64,000 bases of DNA from Parageobacillus caldoxylosilyticus NBRC 107762 (GTDB lineage Bacteria > Bacillota > Bacilli > Bacillales > Anoxybacillaceae): positions 1-64,000 of the forward strand of contig NZ_BAWO01000031.1 in the NCBI RefSeq assembly GCF_000632715.1, in the 5' to 3' direction. Of the stretch, positions 17,881 through 26,681 are shown one piece after another (within the stretch, counting starts at the first letter, position 1; the number at the start of each line of letters is the position of its first letter). The notes beneath the pieces are model-generated. The model was not told where the DNA came from, searched no databases, and saw only the letters and a program-made list of their open reading frames with translations. The translations under genes and the position numbers were made by a program.

Positions 17881-17913
17881 GGCGCAAACGGCCGAGATGC
17901 GGCCGTTTGCGCC
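17881..17913 (-). terminator. Terminator of the efflux operon
   Basis: A 13-bp perfect GC-rich stem (17881-17893 with 17901-17913), followed by TTTTTTC on the minus strand. Confidence 0.9.
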
Positions 17914-17922
17914 AGCATTCCA

Positions 17923-19626
17923 TCAAGCTGATGGAGCATTTTTCTTTTTCCCTTTTAAGAAGAACGCTAAAATGAGCGCCAACACAGCAAGTCCGGTGGC
18001 GACAAAAAATGCGTCGTTAATTCCCTCGACAGCGGAATGCTGCTGCACGATGCCATATAAAAGCTGCGCGATCGCTTCATCGCTAGGAATCACATGTTTT
18101 AACTGCGCGACAATATCCATGAAGAACGGATTATTTTCCGTCATCTCATTGCGATAATTTTCCGCATGAAACTTCGTACGGTTAGACATGACGGTAACGA
18201 GAAATGCCGTGCCGAGCGAAGCGGCGACTTGCCGTAGCGTGTTGGCCATTGCCGTTCCATGGCTGTATAAATGGCGCGGCAATGCATTTAATCCTTCCGT
18301 CATAATCGGCATCGACAACATCGACATACCGAACATGCGGAAAATATAAATTGCCAAAATATGGCTGTATGGTGTATCCATCGTCAGCTTGCTGAATTCC
18401 CATGTTGTCGCGACCGTAATGATTAAACCGACAATCGCGAGCATGCGCGCGCCAATGCGGTCAAAAATCCAGCCGGAAATCGGCGACATGATGGCCATCA
18501 CAATCGCACCAGGCAAGAGCAGCAAACCGGCGTCAACCGGCGTAAATCCGCGCAAGTCTTGCAAATAGACCGGAAGCAGGACCATCGCGGCAAACAGAGC
18601 CATGTTAATGACGCAGCCGATGATGGTGGACAAAGTAAATACATTATATTTAAACACACGGAAATTTAAAATTGGATTTTCCACCATTAACGAACGCCAT
18701 GTAAATAAAATCAAGAATATAACACCAAGGATAATGGACACTACTACACTCATCTGTCTCCAGCCGTTGCTTCCCGCTTCGCTGAATCCGTAAAGTAAGC
18801 CGCCAAAGCCGATGGTCGAATAAATCGCGCCGCGCCAGTCCAAAAGCGGATTTCCTGTTTTCGGTGTATTTTTTAACCAAAGAAACGCAAGCACAATATC
18901 TATAATCGCAATCGGCAATACAACATAGAATAAAAGGCGCCACGTGTAATGTTCCACGATCCATCCCGATAATGTCGGACCGACAGCCGGCGCAAACATC
19001 ATGGCAATCCCGACAGTTCCCATCGCTACCCCGCGTTTTTCCGGCGGGAAAATAGTCAGCATAATGACCATCATCAACTGCATAATAATTCCCGCCCCTA
19101 CCGCTTGGATTAGGCGTCCTGTCAGCATGATGGCGAACGATGGGGAGATGGAACAAATAAAAGCTCCAGCAGCAAAAAACAACATTCCGGCTAAAAACAG
19201 CTTCTTCGTTGGGAATTTCGCAATTAAAAACGGGCTGATCGGAATCAGCACGCCGTTAACAAGCATGTACCCTGTCACAAGCCATTGAATCGTTGACGTT
19301 TCCACATTGAAATCATGCATCATATGCGGCAGCGCAACATTAATAAGCGTTTGGTTCAAAATCGCGACAAACGCTCCAAGCATGATCGTGACTACTACTT
19401 TGGTGCGGCTATCCCCAATATTTTCCAATCCTGTTTGTTGTCCTGATGCCGCTGCCGTTTTCAACGGCTTTTCGTCTCTATCTGCCGCCATGCCATGTGC
19501 ATGTGCCATCTCTGCTCGTTCCAGACTAGACGGGACGGGATCTTTTTTTTGTCTTCTTAGCGCAATATTCAGTACAACCAGAACAAGGACGGAAAAGATA
19601 ATATAGCCAGTTAAAAATGTTGACAT
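17923..19626 (-). CDS. MFS drug:H+ antiporter, DHA2/EmrB family
   Basis: A 14-helix proton-driven multidrug exporter (567 residues) with the family motifs NQTLINVALPHMM near helix 1, GRLIQAVGAG and the motif-C region MFAPAVGPTLSGW. It carries an extra N-terminal helix (about 5-24) and a 50-residue hydrophilic linker before the canonical helix 1, unlike standard EmrB. Third gene of a MarR-HlyD-EmrB operon; the adaptor partner is directly upstream. Confidence 0.9.
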   Translation of the reverse strand: MSTFLTGYIIFSVLVLVVLNIALRRQKKDPVPSSLERAEMAHAHGMAADRDEKPLKTAAASGQQTGLENIGDSRTKVVVTIMLGAFVAILNQTLINVALPHMMHDFNVETSTIQWLVTGYMLVNGVLIPISPFLIAKFPTKKLFLAGMLFFAAGAFICSISPSFAIMLTGRLIQAVGAGIIMQLMMVIMLTIFPPEKRGVAMGTVGIAMMFAPAVGPTLSGWIVEHYTWRLLFYVVLPIAIIDIVLAFLWLKNTPKTGNPLLDWRGAIYSTIGFGGLLYGFSEAGSNGWRQMSVVVSIILGVIFLILFTWRSLMVENPILNFRVFKYNVFTLSTIIGCVINMALFAAMVLLPVYLQDLRGFTPVDAGLLLLPGAIVMAIMSPISGWIFDRIGARMLAIVGLIITVATTWEFSKLTMDTPYSHILAIYIFRMFGMSMLSMPIMTEGLNALPRHLYSHGTAMANTLRQVAASLGTAFLVTVMSNRTKFHAENYRNEMTENNPFFMDIVAQLKHVIPSDEAIAQLLYGIVQQHSAVEGINDAFFVATGLAVLALILAFFLKGKKKNAPSA

Positions 19627-19636
19627 AGGTCATCAC

Positions 19637-20275
19637 CTACTTATGAATGCGAACGGTGACGTTCATTCCTGGTACTAGCCCCGCCCCGTTGTAATTGTCA
19701 ATGGAAATCGTCACTGGAATTACTTGCGTCACTTTCGTATAGTTTCCGGTCGCATTCGAACTTGGAAGCAGGCTGAATGTGTTGGCGGTCGCATATCCAA
19801 GTTTCTCTACTTTTCCGCTAAACTTGCGATCCGGGTATGCGTCCACGTAAATATCGACATCTTGGCCTACTTTGACATCTTCAATATCCGTTTCTTCAAT
19901 ATTGGCCGTTACCCATAAATCATCCAAATCATAGCCGCGCGCCAACGCCATGCCGGCCGCGACAAACGAATTTTCCAGAGCGTTTTGCTGGGCGATCGTC
20001 ATATGATGTGGAACGGTTACCGGAATATTATGCTCGCCGTCGGATACTTCACCAATTTTATCGCCGCTGTTAAATGTTTTTCCAACGCTTCCGGACCAGG
20101 AAGTCAGTTTTCCGGAAAATGGCGCAGCAATCGTAATCGCTTGGCCGTCGATACGAGCGTTGTCCGTTTTAATATAATTGGTTGCTTCATTGACATAATA
20201 ATAAGCAGCAAAACCGCCGCCCACCAGCAAAATAAGAACAATAATATTTAATATAATTAAGCGTTTTACGTTCAT
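19637..20275 (-). CDS. HlyD/EmrA-family membrane adaptor
   Basis: A 212-residue single-pass adaptor. One N-terminal helix (about 7-27) is followed by a biotinyl-lipoyl-like half (DGQAITIAAPFSGKLTSW) and a beta-barrel region (VTANIEETDIEDVKVGQDVDI). The long coiled coil of Gram-negative EmrA is missing, as is common in Firmicutes. It probably stabilises or extends the EmrB pump encoded ten bases downstream. ATG start; the MarR stop is five bases upstream. Confidence 0.87.
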   Translation of the reverse strand: MNVKRLIILNIIVLILLVGGGFAAYYYVNEATNYIKTDNARIDGQAITIAAPFSGKLTSWSGSVGKTFNSGDKIGEVSDGEHNIPVTVPHHMTIAQQNALENSFVAAGMALARGYDLDDLWVTANIEETDIEDVKVGQDVDIYVDAYPDRKFSGKVEKLGYATANTFSLLPSSNATGNYTKVTQVIPVTISIDNYNGAGLVPGMNVTVRIHK

Positions 20276-20279
20276 GTTT

Positions 20280-20720
20280 TTACTCCTCCCCTAATAAAAT
20301 GTCTTTCATTTTTTGCTGGATGGATAAATATTGTAAAATCTCTTCCTCCTTAAAGGTTTCCTCGATTCTTTTTAATCGTTTCCTCAAAACGGATTCATGG
20401 TTAAACGCTTCTTGAATCGCCTGTCTTCCTCTATCTGTTAAACTTAATACGACAGCGCGCCGATCTTGTTTTGAAGTCTCCCGCGCTACCAACCCAGCGC
20501 TGACAAGGCGGTCGACCGTACCGCTGACATTGCTGTTGCTTAAATTTAATTTTTCCGCCAAATCGTTCAGCCGGATATTTTCTTTTTTTAACAACGTATA
20601 AAGAATCATTAGCTGCACTTCTGTAATTCCTACCCGGGCCGCATCTTCGCGGACAAGACGGTATAACGCCTTTTGCATTCGGAACACCGAATACATAATT
20701 TCTTTGCCAATGCCCTCCAT
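20280..20720 (-). CDS. MarR-family transcriptional regulator
   Basis: A 146-residue winged-helix dimer. Helices EVQLMILYTLLKKENIRLNDLAEKL and NSNVSGTVDRLV precede the wing segment TSKQDRRAVVLSLTDRG. It heads the efflux operon and presumably represses it until a phenolic or drug ligand binds. The ATG at 20720 follows GGAGGGGGGATGT. The frame back to 20816 runs through the operator and promoter and is not used. Confidence 0.9.
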   Translation of the reverse strand: MEGIGKEIMYSVFRMQKALYRLVREDAARVGITEVQLMILYTLLKKENIRLNDLAEKLNLSNSNVSGTVDRLVSAGLVARETSKQDRRAVVLSLTDRGRQAIQEAFNHESVLRKRLKRIEETFKEEEILQYLSIQQKMKDILLGEE

Positions 20721-20745
20721 ACATCCCCCCTCCTCACTATATGTA

Positions 20746-20777
20746 ATAGAAATAGTTTCAATACGAATTATTTCTAT
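20746..20777 (-). promoter_or_regulatory. Putative MarR operator
   Basis: A 9-bp inverted repeat ATAGAAATA-N14-TATTTCTAT lying between the predicted transcription start and the SD of the marR gene, a roadblock position. Confidence 0.6.
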
Positions 20778-20787
20778 GCGAATTATG

Positions 20788-20816
20788 ATTATAACATGGC
20801 AATATACAAAAATCAA
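20788..20816 (-). promoter_or_regulatory. Sigma-A promoter of the efflux operon
   Basis: TTGATT (20816-20811), 17-base spacer, perfect TATAAT (20793-20788), reading toward marR. Confidence 0.75.
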
Positions 20817-20962
20817 AATGTTGATATATCAGCTCTATTCAATTTCATTGTTGATGTTTAGGCCACAGAAAATAAATCAGTCTTTTCAGCTTGTCGACAA
20901 AGTCGGCAAGTTGGTTCTGATGCAAATAGTCTTCTGTTGTCAAGAAACGTATTTAATAAAAA

Positions 20963-20996
20963 ACCACACCACTAAAGCCTGTCTTAGTGGTGTGGT
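20963..20996 (-). terminator. Terminator of the CAP-protein gene
   Basis: A perfect 13-bp stem ACCACACCACTAA/TTAGTGGTGTGGT with GTTTTTTATT on the minus side. Confidence 0.88.
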
Positions 20997-21012
20997 GCAG
21001 AAATATTGATCC

Positions 21013-21738
21013 TTATTTTCTTATAAATTGTTGCGTCCAGATGTACCCGTTTTCTTCAAAACCTACTCCGATATGAGTGTAGTTTTTGTTCAAAATATTT
21101 GCCCGATGGCCTTCGCTATTCATCCAGGCTGCCACTACTTCTTGCGGAGTCCGTTGGCCTTTTGCAATATTTTCTCCAGCAGCTGTATAAGAAATGCCGA
21201 ATTTTCTCATCATTTCAAATGGAGAGCCATATGTCGGGCTGTAATGGGAGAAATAATGGTTTACTGCCATGTCTCTTGACTTTTCACGGGCCACTTTGCT
21301 TAACGCTAAATCGACCTTTAAAGGCGGCAAGCCATATTTCGCCCGTTCTTTGTTCGTTAAGTCTACTACTTGTTGTTCATAAGCTTTTAATCCTGCTTCA
21401 TTCGTTGCTTTTTGGCTTTGACTTGGTGCAGGTGCCTGCGTTGCTGGCTTGCTTACAGGAGCTTGTACATTCGCTGACGGTTTTTGGACAGTTGTTGTGA
21501 CTGGTTTTTGCTGTACCAGTTTTGTCATTTCTGCATTTCCTGTTTGATTTAAAATAAACTGCAACCATTTTTCAATATCTTGAATGCTAGATGGATAGAC
21601 ATTATATTTAACTTCATAGCTTTTGATAGCTGGACATGGAGCAGGCCCAGCTGCTTCCGTTTTTACTGTATTTGCTGTAAAAGATGCTCCTACAATCGCT
21701 AAAGATGCAGCAAGTGAAAATACGAATTTTTTGTTCAT
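21013..21738 (-). CDS. Secreted CAP/SCP-domain protein (YkwD-like)
   Basis: A 241-residue exported protein. The Sec signal peptide (about 1-30) ends near TEAAG. A short conserved region and a Pro/Gln/Thr-rich linker (about 75-112) lead into the CAP domain (about 120-241). That domain has LTNKERAKYGLPPL, SRDMAVNHYFSHYSP, GENIAKG and GHRANILN. Related proteins include B. subtilis YkwD; their substrate is not established. ATG with SD GGAGGAGGAG. Confidence 0.88.
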   Translation of the reverse strand: MNKKFVFSLAASLAIVGASFTANTVKTEAAGPAPCPAIKSYEVKYNVYPSSIQDIEKWLQFILNQTGNAEMTKLVQQKPVTTTVQKPSANVQAPVSKPATQAPAPSQSQKATNEAGLKAYEQQVVDLTNKERAKYGLPPLKVDLALSKVAREKSRDMAVNHYFSHYSPTYGSPFEMMRKFGISYTAAGENIAKGQRTPQEVVAAWMNSEGHRANILNKNYTHIGVGFEENGYIWTQQFIRK

Positions 21739-22394
21739 TGTTTCTCCTCCTCCAACTCACCCCTTGCTTGCACCTACATAATAACACGGATTTTTTGTAA
21801 TATTTTTAGATAAATATGGTAATTGGATTAATTTACCATTTATTCTGCAAGAAAAGATTTTTTTCATAAAAAAATCAATGTCTATCCCTGAAAAAAACTA
21901 GCATTGTAAAAAAACATCTTTCATGGGTATTTAATTCTTTTTTGGAATTACTAGCGAGAATTCCTATATATTACTTGTGAAATAAAGATTGACAAAGTTT
22001 AAGAAAAAGATCATAGTTAACATTTTTTACAACAATGTTACAATACAGGATGTTGTTTAAAATTTTTTACAAGAAAATTTCATCAGATCATAATGTTCCT
22101 AAAAAATCCGTTTTTGAACCTTGTAGTTTTTTACCAACAAACGTACATGCATGAATTTCAAGCGTATCACTCCATTTCTTTAATATCAATATACATTATT
22201 TTCCATATGACTACAATCATTTGGCATAAGAAAACAACAATCCTTTCGAAAAGGGCTATAGAGAAAAAATTAGAAACTTCAAGGCCAACAAACAGGTACA
22301 TAATCATAAACAATAATGTTATAATTATTCCGAATTATCATACAATAGCAGTGGGCTTACTTAATGAATGTTGCAAAATTTAGGAGGTATTGCT
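21739..22394. other. AT-rich intergenic region between divergent genes
   Basis: No convincing gene; a 96-codon frame at 22093-22383 lacks an SD and looks like non-coding AT-rich sequence. Two inverted repeats are visible: ATGGTAA-N10-TTACCAT (21816-21839), near the CAP promoter, and TAACATT-N9-AATGTTA (22018-22040). The second follows TTGACA at 21990-21995 and could belong to a promoter reading toward the serine hydrolase. Confidence 0.4.
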
Positions 22395-23558
22395 ATGAAG
22401 GCTCAGCACATTGACCAAATACTGCAAAGAGCTGTGTCAGAAGGAAAAGTGCCGGGTGTAGTTGCGGTCGCGGCAAATGATAATGGATTGGTATACCAAG
22501 GCGCGTTTGGTAAACGAAGCATAGACAGCGACACTCCAATGACCCTGGACACCGTCTTCTGGATTGCTTCCATGTCAAAAGCAATAACGTCCGTAGCGGC
22601 AATGCAACTGGTAGAGAAGGGGAAACTCCAGTTAGACGAACCGTTAAATCGTGTGCTACTCGAGTTGGACTCGATTCAAGTGCTTGAAGGATTCGACAGT
22701 AACGGTCATCCTAAACTTAGAGCGCCAAAGAAACCCATTACTCTTCGTCATCTCCTCACACATACCGCTGGATTCACTTATGATATGTGGAATGCTGATA
22801 TGGTTCGCTACATGGAGTACGAAAAGATTCCAGGAATTATTGAATGTAAAAACGCCTCTCTCAAAACTCCACTAGTCTTTGATCCTGGCGACCGTTGGGA
22901 ATACGGCATCAACATCGACTGGGTAGGAAAGGCCGTTGAAGCAGTAAGCGGTCAGTCTCTACGCGATTATCTAAAAGACCACATATTCATCCCACTTGGC
23001 ATGGACGACACAGATTTTATCATACACCCCGAGGCTCGCTCGCGCATGGCCGCGATGCATCAGCGTGATAACAACGGTGTGCTTAACCGCATCGATTTTG
23101 AAGTTCCGCAAGAACCTGAGTTCTTCATGGGTGGGGGCGGTCTCTACTCTACAGCCGAAGATTATTTAAAATTCCTTCAAATGTTGCTACATGGTGGCAC
23201 TTTCAAAGGGGTTCGCATTCTTAAATCGGAAACAGTGAAAGAAATGGGAATTAATCAAATTGGTGATCTTAATGTGCTCACAATGAGAAGCGCAATCCCT
23301 TCCGTTACCAACGATGTTGAATTTTTTCCAAGCATGGTCAAAAAGTGGGGATTAGGCCATATGATTACGACTGAAGATGCACCAACTGGAAGAAGTGCGG
23401 GAAGCCTAGCGTGGGCGGGACTCGGGAACACGTACTACTGGATTGACCCAGTTAAACGCGTGACCGGTGTACTTCTTACCCAGATTCTCCCTTTCGCGGA
23501 CGACCCTGTCTTGGAACTACTTGCTAAGTTTGAGACGGCGATCTATGAACAACTATAA
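22395..23558 (+). CDS. Serine hydrolase of the class C beta-lactamase/esterase family
   Basis: A 387-residue, apparently cytoplasmic serine hydrolase (no signal peptide). The nucleophile motif is S59-M-S-K62, the Tyr motif Y-G-I-N lies near 172, and a GGGGLYST segment near 250 is typical of EstB-like esterases and DD-peptidase homologues. The true substrate is unknown; esterase activity is as likely as lactam hydrolysis. The ATG at 22395 follows TAGGAGG. It is the only intact gene in a stretch of remnants (21.7-24.3 kb), so recent acquisition is possible. Confidence 0.85.
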   Translation: MKAQHIDQILQRAVSEGKVPGVVAVAANDNGLVYQGAFGKRSIDSDTPMTLDTVFWIASMSKAITSVAAMQLVEKGKLQLDEPLNRVLLELDSIQVLEGFDSNGHPKLRAPKKPITLRHLLTHTAGFTYDMWNADMVRYMEYEKIPGIIECKNASLKTPLVFDPGDRWEYGINIDWVGKAVEAVSGQSLRDYLKDHIFIPLGMDDTDFIIHPEARSRMAAMHQRDNNGVLNRIDFEVPQEPEFFMGGGGLYSTAEDYLKFLQMLLHGGTFKGVRILKSETVKEMGINQIGDLNVLTMRSAIPSVTNDVEFFPSMVKKWGLGHMITTEDAPTGRSAGSLAWAGLGNTYYWIDPVKRVTGVLLTQILPFADDPVLELLAKFETAIYEQL

Positions 23559-23667
23559 TTCTAACTAGTAACTTCATCAGGAGACTCGCAACGTGAGTAT
23601 CCCGGATATTTCAATTCTATATTCTGAGCAAACCACCATGTACTCAATGAGAAGGTCTTTTTTATTG

Positions 23668-23880
23668 TTAGACAATGATTGTCGGATATCCTTTTTTCTT
23701 GAGTTCTTCTGCAAGCCGTTCCCCATTCCCGCGCTCCGCGAACGCTTCGACTTGCACGCGATACAATTTTCCGTCAGAGGATTTTTCTTTTGGTTGTACA
23801 TCTTCTTTGGATCCCATCCGAACAATTTGGCAAATCCATGAGCGTGAGCAAGTGCGATAAATCACCTTTTTACCCATCAC
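23668..23880 (-). pseudogene. Remnant of a SPOR-domain protein (C-terminal end)
   Basis: On the minus strand the frame ends in KLYRVQVEAF, ERLAEELKKKGYPTIIV and a stop. That is a good half of a SPOR peptidoglycan-binding repeat as found at the C terminus of N-acetylmuramoyl-L-alanine amidases. Upstream sequence in this frame is not protein-like and homology appears to jump frame, with no start or catalytic domain. I read it as the surviving 3' end of a deleted amidase gene. Confidence 0.6.
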
Positions 23881-23930
23881 ATCTATAACATCGATTTTTC
23901 TTATATGTTTTGGGCTTAGGGAAAAACGTA

Positions 23931-23975
23931 CATGAAAAAAGCCGACCTCTATGCAAGAGATCGGCTTTTTTCATG
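23931..23975. terminator. Strong bidirectional hairpin
   Basis: A perfect 15-bp outer stem CATGAAAAAAGCCGA/TCGGCTTTTTTCATG, with T runs on both strands. Confidence 0.8.
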
Positions 23976-23979
23976 TGCA

Positions 23980-24120
23980 TGACGCCGCGTTTGCCGTTGG
24001 TGGAATGCAGTTTCTCAACCACACTCTACCAGGTGGGTGTTCGCAGAAACGTTCCTGTCGTCCTCTAACCTAGCGCGTAGGGAGGCATGACATTCCCGTT
24101 TCGATATAGAACTCCCTTTC
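23980..24120 (+). other. Possible degenerate IS200/IS605-type right end
   Basis: GC-richer than its flanks, with no start or ORF of its own. One frame reads like the poorly conserved tail of a TnpB, and the stretch ends in CTAGCGCGTAGGGAGG. That resembles the motif near IS605-type right ends and TnpB guide-RNA scaffolds as I remember them. No transposase gene is present. Unconfirmed. Confidence 0.3.
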
Positions 24121-24307
24121 TATTGCCATCGGTTGAAACTTCATTCTTCAACGTACAACGCAGCAGTCGTTTTTTGGTGATTATTATCATACATAATCTT
24201 TCTTCTTTTTTCAAGTGGTTGACATACTCATTTTTAGCAACTTATATAAACAGATATAATAATTTATTGTGACAGGTTTAATGCTTTTTGTTCCGCCTAT
24301 TCTTTCA

Positions 24308-25870
24308 TTATACCGGATAGACGCCATGCTTTCTTTCCGAAAACGTCATATATTTGGACATATAGGCGTCAAAACGGCGGATCAGCTCATCGCGCAACTG
24401 GTTTGGAGCAATAATGCCGTCTACGACCATTTCCGATGCAAGCCGGTAGATATCGATATCGCGCCGATATTCTTCTCGTTTTTGCTCGACAAAGGCTGCG
24501 CGCTCTTCCTCCGGCAATTCGGCAATTTTATTCGCATACACTGCATTGACTGCTGCTTCCGGCCCCATGACGGCGATTTGCGCGTTTGGAAACGCCAAGC
24601 AACAATCCGGCTCAAACGCCGGTCCCGCCATCGCATACAGCCCAGCGCCGTACGCTTTGCGCACGATGATCGAGATTTTTGGCACGGTTGCTTCCGACAT
24701 CGCCGAGATCATTTTCGCTCCGTGACGGATAATGCCCGCGCGCTCGACTTTCGTACCAATCATAAAACCTGGTATGTCGGCTAAAAAGAGAAGCGGAATG
24801 TTAAACGCATCGCAAAGAGTGATAAATTTGGCCGCTTTGTCGGCAGAATCGTGGAACAGCACCCCTCCTTTGACGCGCGGCTGATTGGCGATAATACCGA
24901 TCGGTTGGCCGTTTAAGCGCGCCAGTCCGGTAATAATCTCTGGCGCAAATAACTTCTTAATTTCGCAAAATGACCCTTCGTCGATCACGCGCTCAATCAA
25001 ATCGTACATGTTAAATGGGGCGTTTTGGTTCGCCGGAAGAATATCTTCAATCGTTTTTTCGAAGGCTTTTGGCGGCTTGGCTTCCGTAACTGGCGGCTTT
25101 TCGCTGTAATTAGCCGGAAAGTAGGATAAATAGCGGCGGGCATAGGCGATCGCCTCTTCCTCCGTTTTCACAAGCACATCGCCGCAGCCGGAAACGGTAC
25201 AATGCATGCGGGCGCCGCCCATCTCTTCGAGCGTCACTTTTTCCCCAATCACCATCTCCGCCATGCGCGGGGATCCTAAATACATTGACGCATTCCCTTC
25301 AACCATAATGACAATATCGCAAAACGCCGGAATATACGCGCCCCCGGCCGCAGACGGCCCAAACAGGAGACAGACTTGCGGCACTTTTCCTGATAATTTC
25401 ACTTGGTTATAAAAAATTCTTCCTGCACCACGCCGACCTGGAAACATTTCAATTTGGTCCGTGATGCGTGCACCGGCCGAGTCGACTAAATAAAGAATCG
25501 GGCAACGCAGCTTTTCCGCCGTTTCTTGAATGCGGATGATTTTTTCCACCGTCCGCGCTCCCCAGGAGCCCGCTTTCACCGTCGAATCATTGGCCATCAC
25601 GCAAACAGTCTGTCCGTTGATTTTTCCTACCCCGGTCACAACACCGTCGGCTGGAAGCCCATCGGCAAGACAGTTGGCAAATAGTGCATCTTCAAATTCG
25701 AGCCCGTTATCCAATAGCAATTTTAAGCGGTCGCGGACAAACATCTTTCCTTGCACCGCGTTTTTTTCGTGGTATTTTGGCGCTCCGCCTTGTTCAATTT
25801 GTCGGATTCGCTCCTGCAATTGCTCTGTCAGCACTGCATTTTGTTTTTTCGCAACATCGTTCATTCCCAT
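24308..25870 (-). CDS. yngE: Acyl-CoA carboxylase carboxyltransferase subunit (methylcrotonyl-CoA type)
   Basis: Transfers CO2 from carboxybiotin to an acyl-CoA, here most likely 3-methylcrotonyl-CoA in leucine degradation. The 520-residue protein has two crotonase-like halves: GAGRIFYNQVKLSG and GPSAAGGAYIPAF in the first, and GFMIGTKVERAGIIRHGAKM and YGAGLYAM in the second. Last gene of the yngJ-yngE operon, twelve bases after yngF, with biotin carboxylase and carrier upstream. Propionyl-CoA carboxylases look alike; the operon decides the substrate. Confidence 0.92.
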   Translation of the reverse strand: MGMNDVAKKQNAVLTEQLQERIRQIEQGGAPKYHEKNAVQGKMFVRDRLKLLLDNGLEFEDALFANCLADGLPADGVVTGVGKINGQTVCVMANDSTVKAGSWGARTVEKIIRIQETAEKLRCPILYLVDSAGARITDQIEMFPGRRGAGRIFYNQVKLSGKVPQVCLLFGPSAAGGAYIPAFCDIVIMVEGNASMYLGSPRMAEMVIGEKVTLEEMGGARMHCTVSGCGDVLVKTEEEAIAYARRYLSYFPANYSEKPPVTEAKPPKAFEKTIEDILPANQNAPFNMYDLIERVIDEGSFCEIKKLFAPEIITGLARLNGQPIGIIANQPRVKGGVLFHDSADKAAKFITLCDAFNIPLLFLADIPGFMIGTKVERAGIIRHGAKMISAMSEATVPKISIIVRKAYGAGLYAMAGPAFEPDCCLAFPNAQIAVMGPEAAVNAVYANKIAELPEEERAAFVEQKREEYRRDIDIYRLASEMVVDGIIAPNQLRDELIRRFDAYMSKYMTFSERKHGVYPV

Positions 25871-25882
25871 GCTGTCTTCCTC

Positions 25883-26665
25883 CTATTCCCCTTTGTAGAC
25901 CGGTTTTCTTTTTTCTTTAAACGCCTGCAATCCTTCAAGACGGTCCTTTGTTGGAATGGTCACTTCATATGCCATTTGCTCGAGACGCAACCCGGTCGCC
26001 AAATCGACATCCAAGCCGCGGTTCACCGCAAGTTTCGCCTGCCTTACGGCGATTGGCGCGTTGGCGGCGATTTGCCCAGCAATTTCGAGCGCTTTCTCCA
26101 TTAATTGCGCTCGCGGCACCACGTATTCGACAAGGCCGATTTGTGCCGCTTCTTGGGCGGTAATGCGCTTCGCGGTAAAAATCAATTCTTTCGCCTTTCC
26201 TTTTCCGATGAGACGCGGAAGCCGCTGCGTTCCCCCTGCGCCAGGAATAATTCCTAAAGACGTTTCCGTAAGCCCCAGTTGCGCCGTGTCTACTGCCACG
26301 CGAATATCGCAGGCAAGAGCAAGCTCCAGACCGCCTCCAAACGCCGAGCCATTTAGGACAGCGATGACGGGCTGCGGCAGCTGTTCTACCTGGTTGATCG
26401 TCTCGCGAATGAGAGCGACCGTTTTCCGTACTTCCGTTTCATTCATGCCGGCGCGTTCTTTTAAATCGGCTCCGGCGCAAAAGACTTTTTCCCCCGCCCC
26501 GGTCACAATGACAACGCGAATGTCCTTCCGGAAAGCAAGATCGCCAAGAAGCTCGGACAGCTCGTTTAAGAGCGAGGACGACAGCGCGTTCGCCGCTTCC
26601 GGTCTATTTAACGTCACTATTGCAATACCATTTTCCTGCAACTCGTATGAAACGAATGATGACAT
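25883..26665 (-). CDS. yngF: Enoyl-CoA hydratase (methylglutaconyl-CoA hydratase role)
   Basis: A crotonase-fold hydratase, 260 residues. The oxyanion-hole segments CAGADLKER and NGSAFGGGLELALACD and the catalytic-Glu region TETSLGIIPGAGGTQRLPR are present. In this operon the expected step is hydration of 3-methylglutaconyl-CoA to HMG-CoA. The ATG at 26665 follows AAAGGGGG. The frame to 26692 overlaps yngG and has no SD. Confidence 0.9.
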   Translation of the reverse strand: MSSFVSYELQENGIAIVTLNRPEAANALSSSLLNELSELLGDLAFRKDIRVVIVTGAGEKVFCAGADLKERAGMNETEVRKTVALIRETINQVEQLPQPVIAVLNGSAFGGGLELALACDIRVAVDTAQLGLTETSLGIIPGAGGTQRLPRLIGKGKAKELIFTAKRITAQEAAQIGLVEYVVPRAQLMEKALEIAGQIAANAPIAVRQAKLAVNRGLDVDLATGLRLEQMAYEVTIPTKDRLEGLQAFKEKRKPVYKGE

Positions 26666-26681
26666 CGTATTCCCCCTTTGA

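Noticed and set aside
20862..20960. Protein-like stretch after the marR promoter (DNRRLFASEPTCRLCRQAEK on the minus strand)
   Set aside because: Two overlapping frames look equally coding-like, with no start or recognised family; could be a transposase tail but unsupported.
22093..22383. 96-codon open frame upstream of the serine hydrolase
   Set aside because: No SD, composition typical of non-coding AT-rich DNA, and no recognisable protein pattern.
24080..24150. CRISPR-like ...GGTTGAAAC ending
   Set aside because: Only one occurrence; no repeat-spacer periodicity.
24219..24250. Promoter-like TTGACA...TATATA reading into the antisense of yngE
   Set aside because: Good boxes but no gene downstream on that strand; AT-rich spacers give such matches easily. 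Could matter only if the IS relic is real.
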